Below the pieces are notes generated by a model, which worked only from the letters and a program-made list of their open reading frames with translations, was not told the origin of the DNA and ran no database searches. The position numbers and the translations under genes were made by a program. From Strigops habroptila (lineage: Eukaryota > Chordata > Aves > Psittaciformes > Psittacidae), in the NCBI RefSeq assembly GCF_004027225.2, contig NC_046358.1, forward strand, positions 63,721,528 to 63,785,527: a stretch of DNA of 64,000 bases, given 5' to 3'. Positions 25,235-36,340 of the stretch are shown piece after piece. Positions within the stretch are counted from its first letter, which is position 1. Each line of letters begins with the position of its first letter.

Positions 25235-28200
25235 AAAGCTGCCTATGGCAAAAGCAAGTACTGCTGATTCCCAAACCACAGTTATGATTGTTTTACAATC
25301 ACTCTTATAGACATTATGAATCTTTCTTCAAGAAAAGACAGAAGTTTAGAATTCAAATGAAAACTTTCATTAGCTAGAAGGAAAGTATGATAAGTAACTG
25401 AACTCTTCCAAGTTAAATTCCAACTATAAGTAAAACTCAGTAGTGATTAAATTTTCTTTTTTAAAGAATTAAAGAGCATGATAACTTTCTAAACTACCAG
25501 AAATGGATTCTCTCTCTAGGTTTGTGTGCAACAGCAGTAATATGAATCCTCCATTATCACTAAGTTCTCCTGTTCAAAGGTTAATGCTACAATTGCTGTG
25601 CCCCTTTAGAGTCTGTACTTGACAGATTCTCATTTGGAGAGGTGTATGAAATATCTCAGAAGACAGAGGTACTGAAAAAGACATTTAAGGGGCAGACCAA
25701 GTACATGTAAGCACTAATTTTCACCCTGGAAGTTAAGGTCATCAACCTGTGAGTCACTTACCAAGGTTCTTGAAGTAATTTCCCTCGTACCTGCATAATC
25801 CTGAACACATAGTACTGCAGGGTAAAAAACTGCCATTCCCACTCCCAAAGTCCTTTCCAGTTATGCTGAAAAGTTTTCTGACCCTTCCAGAAATCTAGCA
25901 GACAGTAGCATCTTCATTCCTATTCAAAGCCACACTGCCTGCAATATCAAAACAAAACAATAAATCCAAGGTGTGGTAAAAGCTTTGGGAAATACAGAAT
26001 ATTTTTGTGTCAATAGTACCACCTGCTGGATTTTAAGTCTATAAAGAGAGTTAGAGACTAATCAGCATTGACAAAAGTCAGATGGAGATGCAATTCAATA
26101 TTGCTCTTCTACAAACGCCACCCACAACTAAACCATTAAGAATGAGTGGATAACAAATTGCCGCATCTTCTAATGAGCTGCCAAAAACCCACAGAAAGTT
26201 CAGAGGCATTTTCAATGTTTCTTGTTAAATCAGATATTCCAACCTAACTGCAGCCCCAATAAAAGTAATGTGCTACTACTAATGTCAGTGTTAAGTATGG
26301 TTTGTTTTTTTTTTTTTAAAGTTGACTGCAAAACTAATGTGTTTTTCCACTAGGATATTATTTGGCAGGGTGGGGAAACTGGACAAAAATGCCCCAAAAG
26401 CACTAAAACATACAAAGGAAAAAAAAACCCCAACCTATCATCCTTTACTATTGAGCTACGAGGTGTTACTACTTCTGGTCTCACAGCATCAAGAAACACT
26501 CAGCATGCAATGAAACAAAGAGCATTGCAACACATAACAGAGAAGAGCACACTTTACCCTGTCAAGTGATCACTACTGACTTTATGAAGTTAATTCACCA
26601 CAAAACGCAGAGGGACGCTCTGCATTGTTCACACCCAAGAAGTAAGTTTCCAGGAGAAAGAAAAGCAGAAATTTGAGTAGTAAGGATTAGGAGACTCTCT
26701 CTCAAGACAAGAAAGTCAGGCAACTGCTACAGCATGTTTTCAGATGTGCTTCCCAAAGCAATGCAGGTGAATTCAGCCAAAACCCACAGGGTAGGTCTGT
26801 GTTTTACCAGTGCTACCACGTATCACGCAACTGCCCCAGCGAATAAGCTGCCCAGTGCTATGAGTGTGAGAGCTCTCTATCAACCCTCACCTGGCTCCCC
26901 AAACACAGCAAGGCTAATTCCTTGCTCATACTGAGTCGAAATTACCCCCAAATCTGAATTTGTATCTAATTTTCCAGCTATCACTGATTATCAGTGCATC
27001 TAAACACACAAAGATCCTGTTGATCACTTCAAACCACACATCCTCAGAATTTCTTCAAGCTCCTTCCAAGAAGTCTCAAAAAGAAAGTTATTAGAAGACC
27101 TCAATCTAAGTGACACTGCTAAAAGGTTATGCCTAAAACTTCAGCAGTAAAAACATCAGCCTTGAAAGCTCTCAGTGATAACCTATAAGCCCTTTTTGCT
27201 GGAAGTTGTTACCATATTTCCTGCTGTTTCTCAAGAAACAACTTTCTGACTACCATAGGCAGGCTCTTGGAAAGAACTGAAGCTGTGCTTGAATCACTCA
27301 CCTTTTCAGTTATGCATCTTAAAAGAAAGCTGTGCTTTCTTTCTCTGTGCAGAGTTCTGTCCAAGGGTACTTTAATCTTTCTTTAAACCTTTTAGATGCA
27401 GAAAAGTGTACTTCAGCTGCACTCAGGAGTTACCATATGATGGGTCAAGCAGGAGACTGCAACCAACCAAGAACCCCTCAGCTGTAACTTGAAGCTTTGA
27501 CACACACTAAACACTTAATCCACATAATCATCAACAATAGCACCTTCATACTTTAAAATAAACAATGATAAATGCTTTCATTATAAAGCCAAAAGTTAAA
27601 TCATAACACACTGCACCATGCAGCAGAAAAGTTACTGCAGCTCCTAGGACAAGACGACCCAACCAAACTACTCTGCAAGAGCATTTGTGCACTCCTGCAG
27701 GTAATCTCATCCTCACTAGCAAGGGACGGGCAGCAGGTGAGCCTCCTCCTGCTCCCCCTTCCATCAGCCTCATCAGGTTCCCACCAGGACAGGGAGACTT
27801 TCGATGTCCAGTTCAGAAACCTCAGTTGTGACTTGTGTGAAGTATTTAGTTCAGCAATGAAATAACCTTATCTGATGGCTGGGAACTAATACAAGAACTG
27901 AAATTAATACTTTACAATAGTGTTGACATCACAGGCCCATGGCATATACTGGTGGAAGAACAGTGGTGCAAAAAGATATCATAGAATCATAGAATAGTTA
28001 GGGTTGGAAAGGACCTTCAGATCATCTAGTTCCAAACCCCCTGCCACGGGAAGGGACATCACACTCTAAACCATGCCACTCAAGACTCTGTCCAGTCTGG
28101 CCTTGAACACTGCCAGGGATGGAGCATTCCCAGCTTCCTTGGGCAACCTGTGCCAGTGCCTCACCACCCTCATAGGGAAGAACTTCTTCCTTATATCTAA

Positions 28201-28861
28201 CCTAAACTTCCCCTGTTAAAGTTTGAACCCGTTACCCCTTGTCCTATCACTACAGTCCCTAATGAATCACAGAGGTAGAAAAGAAGTTCGCTAAGATGTT
28301 AATTGCTTATGAAGCATGTGTTACACCTTTCCTACGTAGTCCTTGGGGATGGATGTATACACCAACATGCAAATTCAAGACACAGGGTAATGCTGAAGTT
28401 TGTTATAAATAACTATAAGAGAAGGTGGCAAAATTCTAAGGAAGAGAAATAGTGAAAGAGACAGAAAAGAGGGAAAGACTTTTGCTTTCCTCTATTTACT
28501 GAGTTTTCCAGTGAAGGCCAGGAAGGGAAGCAATTGTTGCACAGCAGTTCCTGACAGTAAACTACAGCAAAGCATTCCGAAGTCAAACCATGCAAGTCAA
28601 AAAGGCCAAAAGCTGCTAGATGAGAAGTGCAAGGCATGGGCTACACAGGTCCTCGCTCAGCCAGACCTCATATTCTCCTATGTGTGAGTGTGCTGTTCCT
28701 CAAGAACAAGTGGTGCACGCAGGAGCTTCTAGCACTTCCCAATGAGAGGGCTGCGAGCTTAGCCTGTACCAGAGCACCCACGGGCTTGTCTGGCTACAGG
28801 CAAATCACCAAACGAACCCTCTGCAGCTCCACCACCAACGGACCTGTATCAGAGCTTCAGT
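25235..28861. other. Intergenic DNA upstream of SVIP
   Basis: Contains the CR1 at 27979-28260. A GC-richer patch at about 28620-28860 precedes the tandem CR1 pair and might be a distal regulatory segment, but no specific site is recognised. Confidence 0.65.
27979..28260 (-). mobile_element. CR1 3' fragment
   Basis: It begins with tcatagaatcatagaatagt and includes gccttgaacactgccaggga and gggcaacctgtgcc before ending near 28260. The orientation is reverse. Confidence 0.9.
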
Positions 28862-28956
28862 CAGGGAGAGTAGAATGTGTCCCTGCCTGTGGCGGGGGGC
28901 TGGAATTAGATAAGCTTTAAGGTCCTTTCCAACCCAAACCACTCTATGATTCTATG
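28862..28956 (+). mobile_element. CR1 3'-end fragment (first of a tandem pair)
   Basis: A short tail containing gtgtccctgcctgtggc and ggtcctttccaacccaaacc, ending in tgattctatg. A second CR1 in the same orientation begins about 15 bp further on. Confidence 0.85.
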
Positions 28957-28970
28957 AAACTTTTTGTGTC

Positions 28971-29201
28971 TTTTTACAAAGGAATGTAGTGACAGGACAA
29001 GGGGAACGGCTTTAAACTGACAGATTGAGATCCTAGGCAGAAGTTCTTCCCTGTGAGGGTGCTGAGGCGCTGGCACAGGTTGCCCAGAGAAGCTGTGGCT
29101 GCCCCATCCCTGGAGCGTTCAAGGCCGGGTTGGAGTAACCTGTGTTGGAACTGGATGAGCTTTAAGGTCCTTTCCAACCCAAACCACCCCATGACTTCAT
29201 G
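28971..29201 (+). mobile_element. CR1 3' fragment abutting the SVIP CpG island
   Basis: It starts near tttttacaaaggaatgtagt and includes gtgctgaggcgctggcacag and ccaacccaaacc. The last octamer has mutated to catgacttcatg. Internal deletions shorten the ggagcaacctggtctagtgg region. It ends where the CpG-rich DNA begins. Confidence 0.85.
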
Positions 29202-29657
29202 AAACCCGGCCCAACGCCGCACCCCGCAGCCCCGCTCCCGCCCGGCGGGTTGCGCCGCTCGGTGGCAGCACCGGCTTAGAAGAACGGGAGCGCTGGTCGC
29301 CATTGGAGCGCGCTCCACCGGGCTCTGGAGGCTTGTAGCCAGCTTCCCGGAGCGAGCTGGACGTTAACGAGACTACCAACCCTTTAGCCCTAAAATAGGA
29401 CGAATCTAACTTAGTTTAATGCCCGGGGGAAGGAGAACTAGCGCGGCTCCGCCGGCGTTTCATTCGTCCCCCCTCCGCCTATACCCCGGCGGGCCCCCGG
29501 GCCGGGCCCGACCATACCCGCCCTCGGCCGCCGGCCCCATGACGGGGCGGGCCCTGCCGGAGCGCGGCGCCGGGCGGGGCCGGGGCCGCCACCGCCTCTC
29601 CTCCGCTGTCCGCCGGCTCCGCAGCGGTCGCGGGCCGTGCGGGCGGTTAGGCCCGCC

Positions 29658-29720
29658 ATGGGGCTGTGCCTGCCCTGCATGGGGGGCGCCGTGAAGGACG
29701 TGGTGGAGACGCCCGACCCG
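29658..29720 (+). CDS. SVIP: SVIP coding exon 1 (membrane-anchoring N-terminus)
   Basis: This exon encodes 21 residues, MGLCLPC followed by a short linker ending in TPDP. The donor is gtgagt at 29721. Gly2 with nearby Cys4 and Cys7 fits the myristoyl/palmitoyl anchor known in mammalian SVIP. The stretch between the cysteines and TPDP is longer than in the human protein, which accounts for part of the 81 versus 77 residue difference. The exon lies in very GC-rich DNA. Other long open frames overlapping it on both strands are shadows of the base composition. Confidence 0.92.
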
Positions 29721-32700
29721 GTGAGTGCGGGGCCCCGACCCGATCCCCGCCGGGGCGGAGTGGGCGTCGCGGGCCGCCCTTGCTAAGATGGCGGCCAGCC
29801 CGCAGAGACGGGCCTGGCTGTGCCGGCAGCTCTCGCTGGAAGGCTTCAGAGCAGCGGAAGGGCCGCGGCTTTGTCGGGGAGACTGGGCCGCCGGGCCTCG
29901 GGACGGGGAAGCTGTGCGGGTCGGGGCCGTCCGCACCCGTCCTCTGTTCTGCTCCAGGCCTCACCTGTGAGCGCTCGTTTGGAGACAGCGGTCTCATGTA
30001 GAGTGGGTCCGAGCCACAGTCGCGGCCATGGTGACCTTCTTTTTAACTTAGAAACAGTGAAATCTGGCGCACAGTGATGCTCGTTTCTAACTAACGTTTT
30101 CTGCGACTACCCGAAAGGAGGTTGTATTGAGGTGGGGTAGGTCTCTGCTCTCAGGTAACAACTGATAGGGCAAGAGGAAGCGGTCTCAAGCTGCACCAGG
30201 GGAGGTTTAGGTTCGGTGTTAGGAACAATTCCTTCCCCAAAGGGTGTTCAGGCATTGGAACAGGCTGCCCAGGGCAGTGGTGGAGTCACCGTCCCTGAAA
30301 GTGTTCACAAACCGTGTAGACGAGGCCCTCAGTGCCATGGTTTAGTGGTGGCTTTGGCAGTGCTGGGGTAATGGTTGGACATGATGATCTTAAAGGTCTT
30401 TTCCAACCTATTTGATTCTGTGATTTATACGATGACATTTCTCCTGGGCGAGTAGGAACCCATCCCTGTGTTTCTGTACCTTTTTACCTGAGGATTTTGT
30501 GGGGGGAGAAGGAAAGGAGCACACTCAGGCTGGAGGAATGAGCTTTCCTCTGCTCAAACTCCGGAAGGCCGTTTCACAGCCTGTGTGCCTTCCAGTTGGA
30601 ATTTTTTTGAGTGAAGGCGTAAAATTGACAGCTGAGTACAGATTTTTGGTGGGGGTTGGCTGTGGCTGTGTCAGCAGCTGCTCCTCTAGCATCTGAGTCA
30701 CTAGAAAAGCTTAGTTCTTGCAGACTAGCAGTGCAGGGAAAGATGATGCTAACTGGCTTAAGGTTGGCATTTTGTGGCAGCTTGTATTACAGAGTTGAGT
30801 CATACCTTAAAAAATTAAGACTTTCAAAAGAATGTATAGACTACATTGGAAGAGAATTTCACTGTCTATCACTTTTTACTTAGGAAATAAAGAGAAGACA
30901 GCTAGCAGAAGCTGCTGAAAAGAGGCAGATGGAGGTAAGGTCTGACAAAGTGCCATTTATTCAAAATATATTTAAGGTGACAGGTTTATAGGGAAAATAG
31001 CCAGGGCTCTCTGGAAGCACTGGATATCACACCAGGATTGTGGGAATTGCCATTAAATATTTTCATAGCATTAATGTTTTATACCATTTTTATATATCTT
31101 TACAGTAGTGTTTCACAGCTAGGTAGGTTCTCTAAGACCATTGCAAGATAGCTGAGCTTGTTTGGATGGGAGAAGTTTTGCTTTAGATAAAAAACCAACC
31201 TGAGAATTGGAAGAGCAAGTTGAACATAGGGGTTTTTTTTCCCTGCTATGACTTGACAACAAGAGATTGAGAAATACTTCAAACCAGAATTGCCAAACAA
31301 TTGTTGTGCTGGCAATTTCAAGTGGTACTGCACTTGTACTTCACTTACAAATGCAGGTTATGGGTACTTGCAAGTTCAGTTCATCAGTGTGGCAACAGTT
31401 GAACTCATAATTCCAGAAGAGAACAGGTATTAACTTATTCTTCTATCTTTTTAAGGTTGTTAAGCTTTAAATACTTCAATATCCGTACAAGTTAGAAGAG
31501 GTAGGATGCAAATGTACTAACAGAATGTAAAACTAGCTAGCCTGTTTCTACCTTTCCATACCCCTCAAAAAGGTTGTAACATACACCACACAAAAGCTAC
31601 AGTAAGTGAAAAGTGTATGTTCGAGACCACAGCTGAACCAGCAAGAGAAAGGAACGTGTTATTTGTATGAGTGTTAGTGACGTTACATATTGAATTAAAC
31701 ATCGACCATTATTGATGAGGACCATGTTGACCTGTTTTAAGGGAGATTGGTCAATAATTCGAGCCACAGTTGAGCGATGCTTTGGAGTCCTTTAAAACCC
31801 CTTGATTTTGTGTCAGACTACATAGAATCACAGACTGGTTTAGGTTAGAAAGGACTATAAAGCTCATTTTGTTCCAACTCTGTGCCATGGGCAGGGACAC
31901 CTTCCACCAGACCAGGGTGCTCAGTGACTTGCCTCAGTAGCCTGTTGAGAATTGTGCTTGTCATCAGGGCCTTGAATTTCAGGCGAGAGCATTGCTACTT
32001 TCCCCTGGTAGATTATAACATCTTTTGTGTAGCTGTAGTGTCATAACCTGAAACATAGCTAGGAGTCAGTTTTTAAAACATCTTTTTTTTCTGTGTTTAC
32101 AGTGTTAAGTGTTTGTTTGTAGTTCTCATATTCCTGCTGTTTAGTCAAGGTCGTGATCAGACCATCACCAGAGGATGTGAAGCAGGCAGCTGACAGCAGG
32201 TTTCTCATCTGGGTATTACTACTGTCCATACGTCCTGTGCAGTTTGAAGGGCAGACTATCACACAGGTTGTTTCTCAGATCACAGTTTAGAAGTTCTTAC
32301 AGCCTGGGCACTACCAACACAAGGGGTTTTTTCTCCCCTGCATGTAAAATTCTTATCAATTTCAGTAGTAGCTGTACAGAGCTTGTGATTTCCTCTGCTT
32401 ATTGTTAGAAATTGTCATTATGATTTCCATCATCTGTATCCTATCTCTAGGTAACCTTCTGATAAAAAGAGATGGAAGAAGTGACCACATGATGAAACAG
32501 CTAAAGTTCTTGAAAGTTCTGTCTGCCTGCATCATCTCTTCCCAGTTAGTTCTGGTTTTGAGGGCAAGAATAGGCCCTGACACTGGCAAAACCACAGACT
32601 AAAGATTTATGGGACTGTTGGGAAGGGAGATTCTGGTTCTGCATCTTAGTATGCAAAGTAGGTAGATGTAACTGCATTAAGTATGTTCACTTGGACGTAA

Positions 32701-34263
32701 TAACAATATAAAACAAACCCACGCTCAGATACCTGCGGGACTAAGAGCTCACAGTGTGAAGAAGAAGTATCCCAAAAGGTCTATATTTAGGTAATAGTAG
32801 CATTACTTAATGTTTCAGTCTTTTCACACAAACCAGAGTTCACAAAACGTTATTGCCAAGACTTGCAGTTTGGTTTCTATTCAGAAAAATAGCTAACTGG
32901 TCTTATCCAAATGTGTTCTCTTCCAGGCTTCCTCTCGAGGTATTAAGAATGCTTACTCTGTAGAGCAAAAGAAAAAGAAACAGGAAGAAATGGAAAAAAG
33001 AATGGCAGCTTCAGGTTCTGGAGGAGGAGGAGAAGGACTAAGAGTAAGTTTAAAGAAGAAACAACATGATGCAACTGTCTGTATATTCACTGAGAAAGTC
33101 TTGCTTTGTTCCTGTCCACAAGATTGAATAACTTGAGGAAAAGCTAAGGGGAAGGGAAGTGAAAGCATGGGTCATTTTCACACAGGGTTCTCAATGAGGC
33201 TTCATTTTTGGGACACAAAGACAGCAAGGATGGCAGAGCGCTCCCCCCATCTTTTTCCTCAGTTTCTCCACTGTACTTCCAGCACTGGGGACCTTCTCAT
33301 AGAGTTGGCCTGTACTTAGTGTCCCTTTTCAGTACAAGCTGTGATTGTCTCACTTCCCTCAGTTTACACAAAATGTTTGAACCAAGTAGGGTAATGGCTT
33401 TGGGTTTCATGTGTCTATCTCTACATACGGTGTTGGCATAGATACTGATCAACTTTACTGCTGTTACTACTACTTTTCTAATGTAAACTTTGTCAGACCA
33501 GGCAGACATTTAATTTAGAAATAGAATCACAGACTGGTTTGGGTTGGAAGGGACCTTAAAGCTCATCTAGTTCCAACCCCCTGCCACAGGCAGGGACACC
33601 TTCCACTAGACCAGGTTGCTCCAAGCCCCATCCAGCCTGGCCTTGAACACTGCCAGGGATGGAGCAGCCACAGCTTCTCAGGGCAACCTGTGCCAGTGCC
33701 TCACCACTCTCTCAGGGAAGAGCTTCTTCCTTTTATCTAACCTAAATCTCCCCTCTGTTAGTTTAAAGCCATTCCCCCCCTTGTCCTGTCACTACCTGCC
33801 CTTGTAAAAAGTCCCTCTCCAGATTTCCTGTAGGCCCTCTTTAGGTATTGGAAGACTTAAAAGGTCTCCCCAGAGCCTTCTCTACCCCAGGCTGAACAAG
33901 CCCAGCCCTCTCAGCCTGTGTTTATGAAAACAGATTCTTTTAGAATCTCTCCAAAGCAATAGATACATCTGGTTATCGAAACACAGGTTTCATAAGCCTT
34001 CACTTCTTACCGTCACTACTGTATGTGGCTCAGTGGGCAGTTTATACAAGCTGGTGCTGGTGGGCTACACATCCCTCACTTGCTGGATGTAAAAGGTGTT
34101 GGAATGGGGAACTTCCTGTATTTAGACAACCTTGTGGTGTTTGGGTTGGGTTTTTTGAGGAGGTTGGTTAGTTTGATTTGATTTTTTTTTCTTGCTTTCC
34201 CCTATCTTCATACAAACTTCTGGTGTGTTATGTTGTTTATGTCTTTAGTGGCAGGTTGGATAA
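29658..34263 (+). CDS. SVIP: SVIP, small VCP/p97-interacting protein (four-exon gene, complete CDS)
   Basis: The coding sequence joins 29658-29720, 30884-30934, 32927-33043 and 34249-34263, giving 81 codons plus TAA. All three introns are GT-AG and of phase 0. The predicted protein starts MGLCLPC, so Gly2 can be myristoylated and Cys4/Cys7 may be palmitoylated. Residues 25-35 fit the VCP-interacting motif R-x5-A-A-x2-R (R25, A31, A32, R35). A lysine/glutamate-rich helix follows (about 50-64), then a glycine-rich linker (68-75), and the end is LRWQVG, matching the LRWTVS end of human SVIP (77 residues). From the known family, SVIP sits on ER membranes, binds p97/VCP and inhibits ER-associated degradation by blocking p97-gp78 assembly. 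It also acts at lysosomes. The ATG has a good Kozak context (gcccgccATGG) within a CpG island. Identification is by recognition of the sequence. The last four-codon exon is the least certain part. Confidence 0.93.
29785..29795 (+). promoter_or_regulatory. YY1-type element AAGATGGCGGC
   Basis: The string AAGATGGCGGC is an exact match to the extended YY1 motif that marks many vertebrate CpG-island promoters just downstream of the TSS. Here it lies 65 bp into intron 1 and on the coding strand. The match is seen directly. Use by YY1 is inferred. Confidence 0.6.
30158..30425 (+). mobile_element. CR1 3' fragment in SVIP intron 1 (different, older-looking subfamily)
   Basis: Blocks gcaccaggggaggtttaggt, gcagtggtggagtcaccgtc and ggttggacatgatgatctta identify a CR1 of the type with GTGGTGGAGTCACC rather than the common form elsewhere in the window. 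It ends tgattctgtgattt. Confidence 0.85.
30884..30934 (+). CDS. SVIP: SVIP coding exon 2 (VCP-interacting motif microexon)
   Basis: This 51-nt exon has acceptor tttttacttag and donor gtaagg, both in phase 0. It encodes 17 residues, [17 protein letters not shown]. It contains the whole R-x5-A-A-x2-R motif that contacts the p97 N-domain. The human counterpart reads LAEAAERRQKE at the same place. Skipping the exon would keep the frame but remove p97 binding (inference). Confidence 0.92.
31821..31925 (-). mobile_element. CR1 3'-end fragment in SVIP intron 2
   Basis: The plus strand reads catagaatcacagactggtt, then gttccaactctgtgccatgg and caccttccaccagacc. It is a diverged reverse-oriented CR1 terminus. 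Confidence 0.85.
32927..33043 (+). CDS. SVIP: SVIP coding exon 3 (basic helix and glycine-rich linker)
   Basis: This 117-nt exon has acceptor tgttctcttccag and donor gtaagt. Its 39 codons begin ASSRGI (human AASRGI) and continue through [20 protein letters not shown] to a run of glycines and EGLR. The exon ends in AGA, so the donor has A at -1, but the intron side is a perfect GTAAGT. If the intron were retained, the frame would stay open for 27 more codons to a TGA at 33125-33127. Confidence 0.92.
33521..33918 (-). mobile_element. CR1 3' fragment in SVIP intron 3
   Basis: About 400 bp in reverse orientation, from atagaatcacagactggttt to the cttctctaccccaggctgaa and cccagccctctcagcctg blocks. 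It is among the longest CR1 pieces here. Confidence 0.9.
34249..34263 (+). CDS. SVIP: SVIP coding exon 4, four codons and stop
   Basis: The acceptor tatgtctttag is followed by TGG CAG GTT GGA TAA, encoding W-Q-V-G and a stop. The frame continues from the preceding LR, giving the LRWxVx end expected of SVIP. I scanned the intron and downstream DNA for an acceptor followed by a W-x-V-x-stop in the right phase, and this was the best site. It is short, so the call rests on phase, acceptor quality and similarity to the human tail. Confidence 0.8.
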   Translation, partial: WQVG

Positions 34264-36340
34264 AGAAGCATGACTTACAAAGAGAAGATTGATGTTTACT
34301 GCCAATAACTTGCCAGTTTCTGCAGCTGAGTGGCATTTACTCATCATGTGGCTTTTGCTGTTTGCATATGAAGACTCAGCAGTACTTCGCCATTGTGGGA
34401 CAACAGGAGTGGAAACACACACTAAGAAACTTAAAAACTAACTCTGAGCACTAAGTTTTGGCCAATTTTTGTTTATTTTGTGTGCATGTGTTACTGCTTC
34501 CCTGTCACATGAGTGAGGTGGGTTCTCGCATGGAAGTGGCCTCCTTACCTGTAGTCAGTCAGTACATGTGTGCTGTCTGGTCAGTGGGTGTGTCTGTCTG
34601 TGACTGGCTTAGGCACAGCTCAGGTGCCCACATGGTGATTTTGACCCTTATTTCAAGCTCTCCTATGAAACTATTTTCTAAGTCCTCATGTAGAAAGCTG
34701 TCTATATATGTATTTGAATATGTGGGTGATGACATTTCTCTTCAGTTTCTTAATGACTTTTGAACTGCTTAGGGATTTAGTGCCTTGTTCAAAACAGCAG
34801 ATTCGCAGTGGGTCCTTGCCAATGGAAGCATTTTGTGACACTAGTTAAAAAAAAATAGAAACCTTTATAAACCTTGTGTACTTACAGGAAGAAAGCTGTT
34901 TTATTATGAGTCTGATAATTGTTCTCCTCATTTTTGGATGTGCATTTCCTTTGAGACTGTAAATATTTATAATGAATGCTGGAAGTTAAACATTACATTA
35001 AGAATACTGTTATTAGTTCTTCTCCTTTATTATCACAAGAGGGCAATGCTGCACCTCGCAGAAGGTTGAGAAAGAAAGAAATAGCAAAGGACTTCATCAT
35101 CCCTTGGATGGTTCATTTTCTCAGGTTTGTTTCGTGTCCTCTCTAGGTGGGTTTGTTAGAGCGCAGTAACATTTGCCAAGTGTCCAAAACTCTGTGACTT
35201 TTACCCTGTATTCAGCGATGTCTGTGATCCCTTTTCCAAACATGAAGTTTCTTTTTATTATTTATTGATCCCTAAACCCTGATGTTAAAACCAGACTTTC
35301 AGACTAGTAGCCTCAAGCCACTGCTTTGATAGAGTGAAGTTTGTTGCAGCATGTTCGACACTTGAATCTAGCTCTCATTTTCCCCAGAGAGCATGATGCT
35401 TGGCCTCAGTATCTTACTGGCCCCATTTCTGGCCTAGTTTAGGTTACGGAGGCTTTCCCCCCTGCCCTTGAACTAAATATTTTTTCTTTTATCTCCCTCA
35501 GTAGCGTCTCATGCTGCCTTAGGAGCACAGTCCTGAAACAATGACTTTCTTGGCTTAGCCTTCAGAATTGAGTTGAGAAGAGAGACTTTTCAATATTAAC
35601 ATTGTGGTGTTTCAGCTAAGAAGCTGTGTCCTTGCAGGTCAATGTCTTCAGTTTCCTTTTGGTTGCTGGCAGTTGCTCTCTTCACTGTATTAACTGGTCA
35701 TAGCAAGTTGAGGTTTTTTTAAGTCTAACAAAAAAATGCATTAAATTATAATTAAATATATTGTTAGAAACATCACCCATTGATGTTTTGATGCTGTCAG
35801 AACTGGAGGCGTTAACAATGAGGAGCAGTTGTACATCCTTGCTCATCAGCCTAAGGTAGGCCTGTTGGGTTCTGTCACCGGTGGAGGTGCTCAATGGTCG
35901 AGTAAAGGATTGCTGTCCTGTCTGAAAACACACGCTGCTCACTACCCATCTGCAGAGACAGTGGCTTGAGTGGGCCTGCCTGCCATCTTCTCTGCAAGGG
36001 TGGGGGGAAAGGTCTGAACCACCTCAGATGAACCCAAGAGGTGATTTGTGCAAGTCAGAATTACCATAGAGGAAAAAACCAGCTCTTATCTCTCCATGGT
36101 TTTAAGTAAAGCCAGATACATCTGTGCTTCTTAAGAGTTCTTGCGCTCAACGTCAAATGTATTCCTATAGCTAAGAACATCAGCAGATTTGGGAGGATGT
36201 AGTTGTACATTACAAACCTCTGATTGAGAAAGCTATTTGTGAAGATGTTTCTATGCCATATCCATCTCACTGCTCACATGGCTGGTCTGAACTGAATCTG
36301 GGAAATTCTTCGGGTAAATAAAAACACCTCTTTTTGGTTT
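34264..36340 (+). other. SVIP: SVIP 3' UTR, end uncertain
   Basis: The stretch after the SVIP stop contains no other gene that I can see. The first canonical AATAAA on this strand is at 36317-36322. ATTAAA variants occur near 35740-35755. If the AATAAA is used, the 3' UTR is about 2.1 kb. The end point is an inference from signal position only. Confidence 0.45.

Larger units (their letters stand above)
29205..30035. promoter_or_regulatory. SVIP: CpG-island promoter of SVIP
   Basis: CpG dinucleotides become abruptly dense from about 29206 and fade after about 30030, in contrast to the AT-rich, CpG-poor DNA on both sides. The island covers the presumed TSS, exon 1 and the start of intron 1. 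I see no TATA box at a suitable distance, as expected for a broad housekeeping promoter. The upstream edge coincides with the 3' end of a CR1 element at about 29201. Confidence 0.85.

Noticed and set aside
29419-30077. Many long open frames on both strands around the SVIP promoter
   Set aside because: Very high GC content removes stops. Only the exon-1 frame matches a known protein.
34801-34830. Alternative SVIP last exon (acceptor ttcgcag followed by TGG GTC...)
   Set aside because: It also starts with W, but continues too long without matching the short SVIP tail. The 34249 site gives W-Q-V-G-stop.
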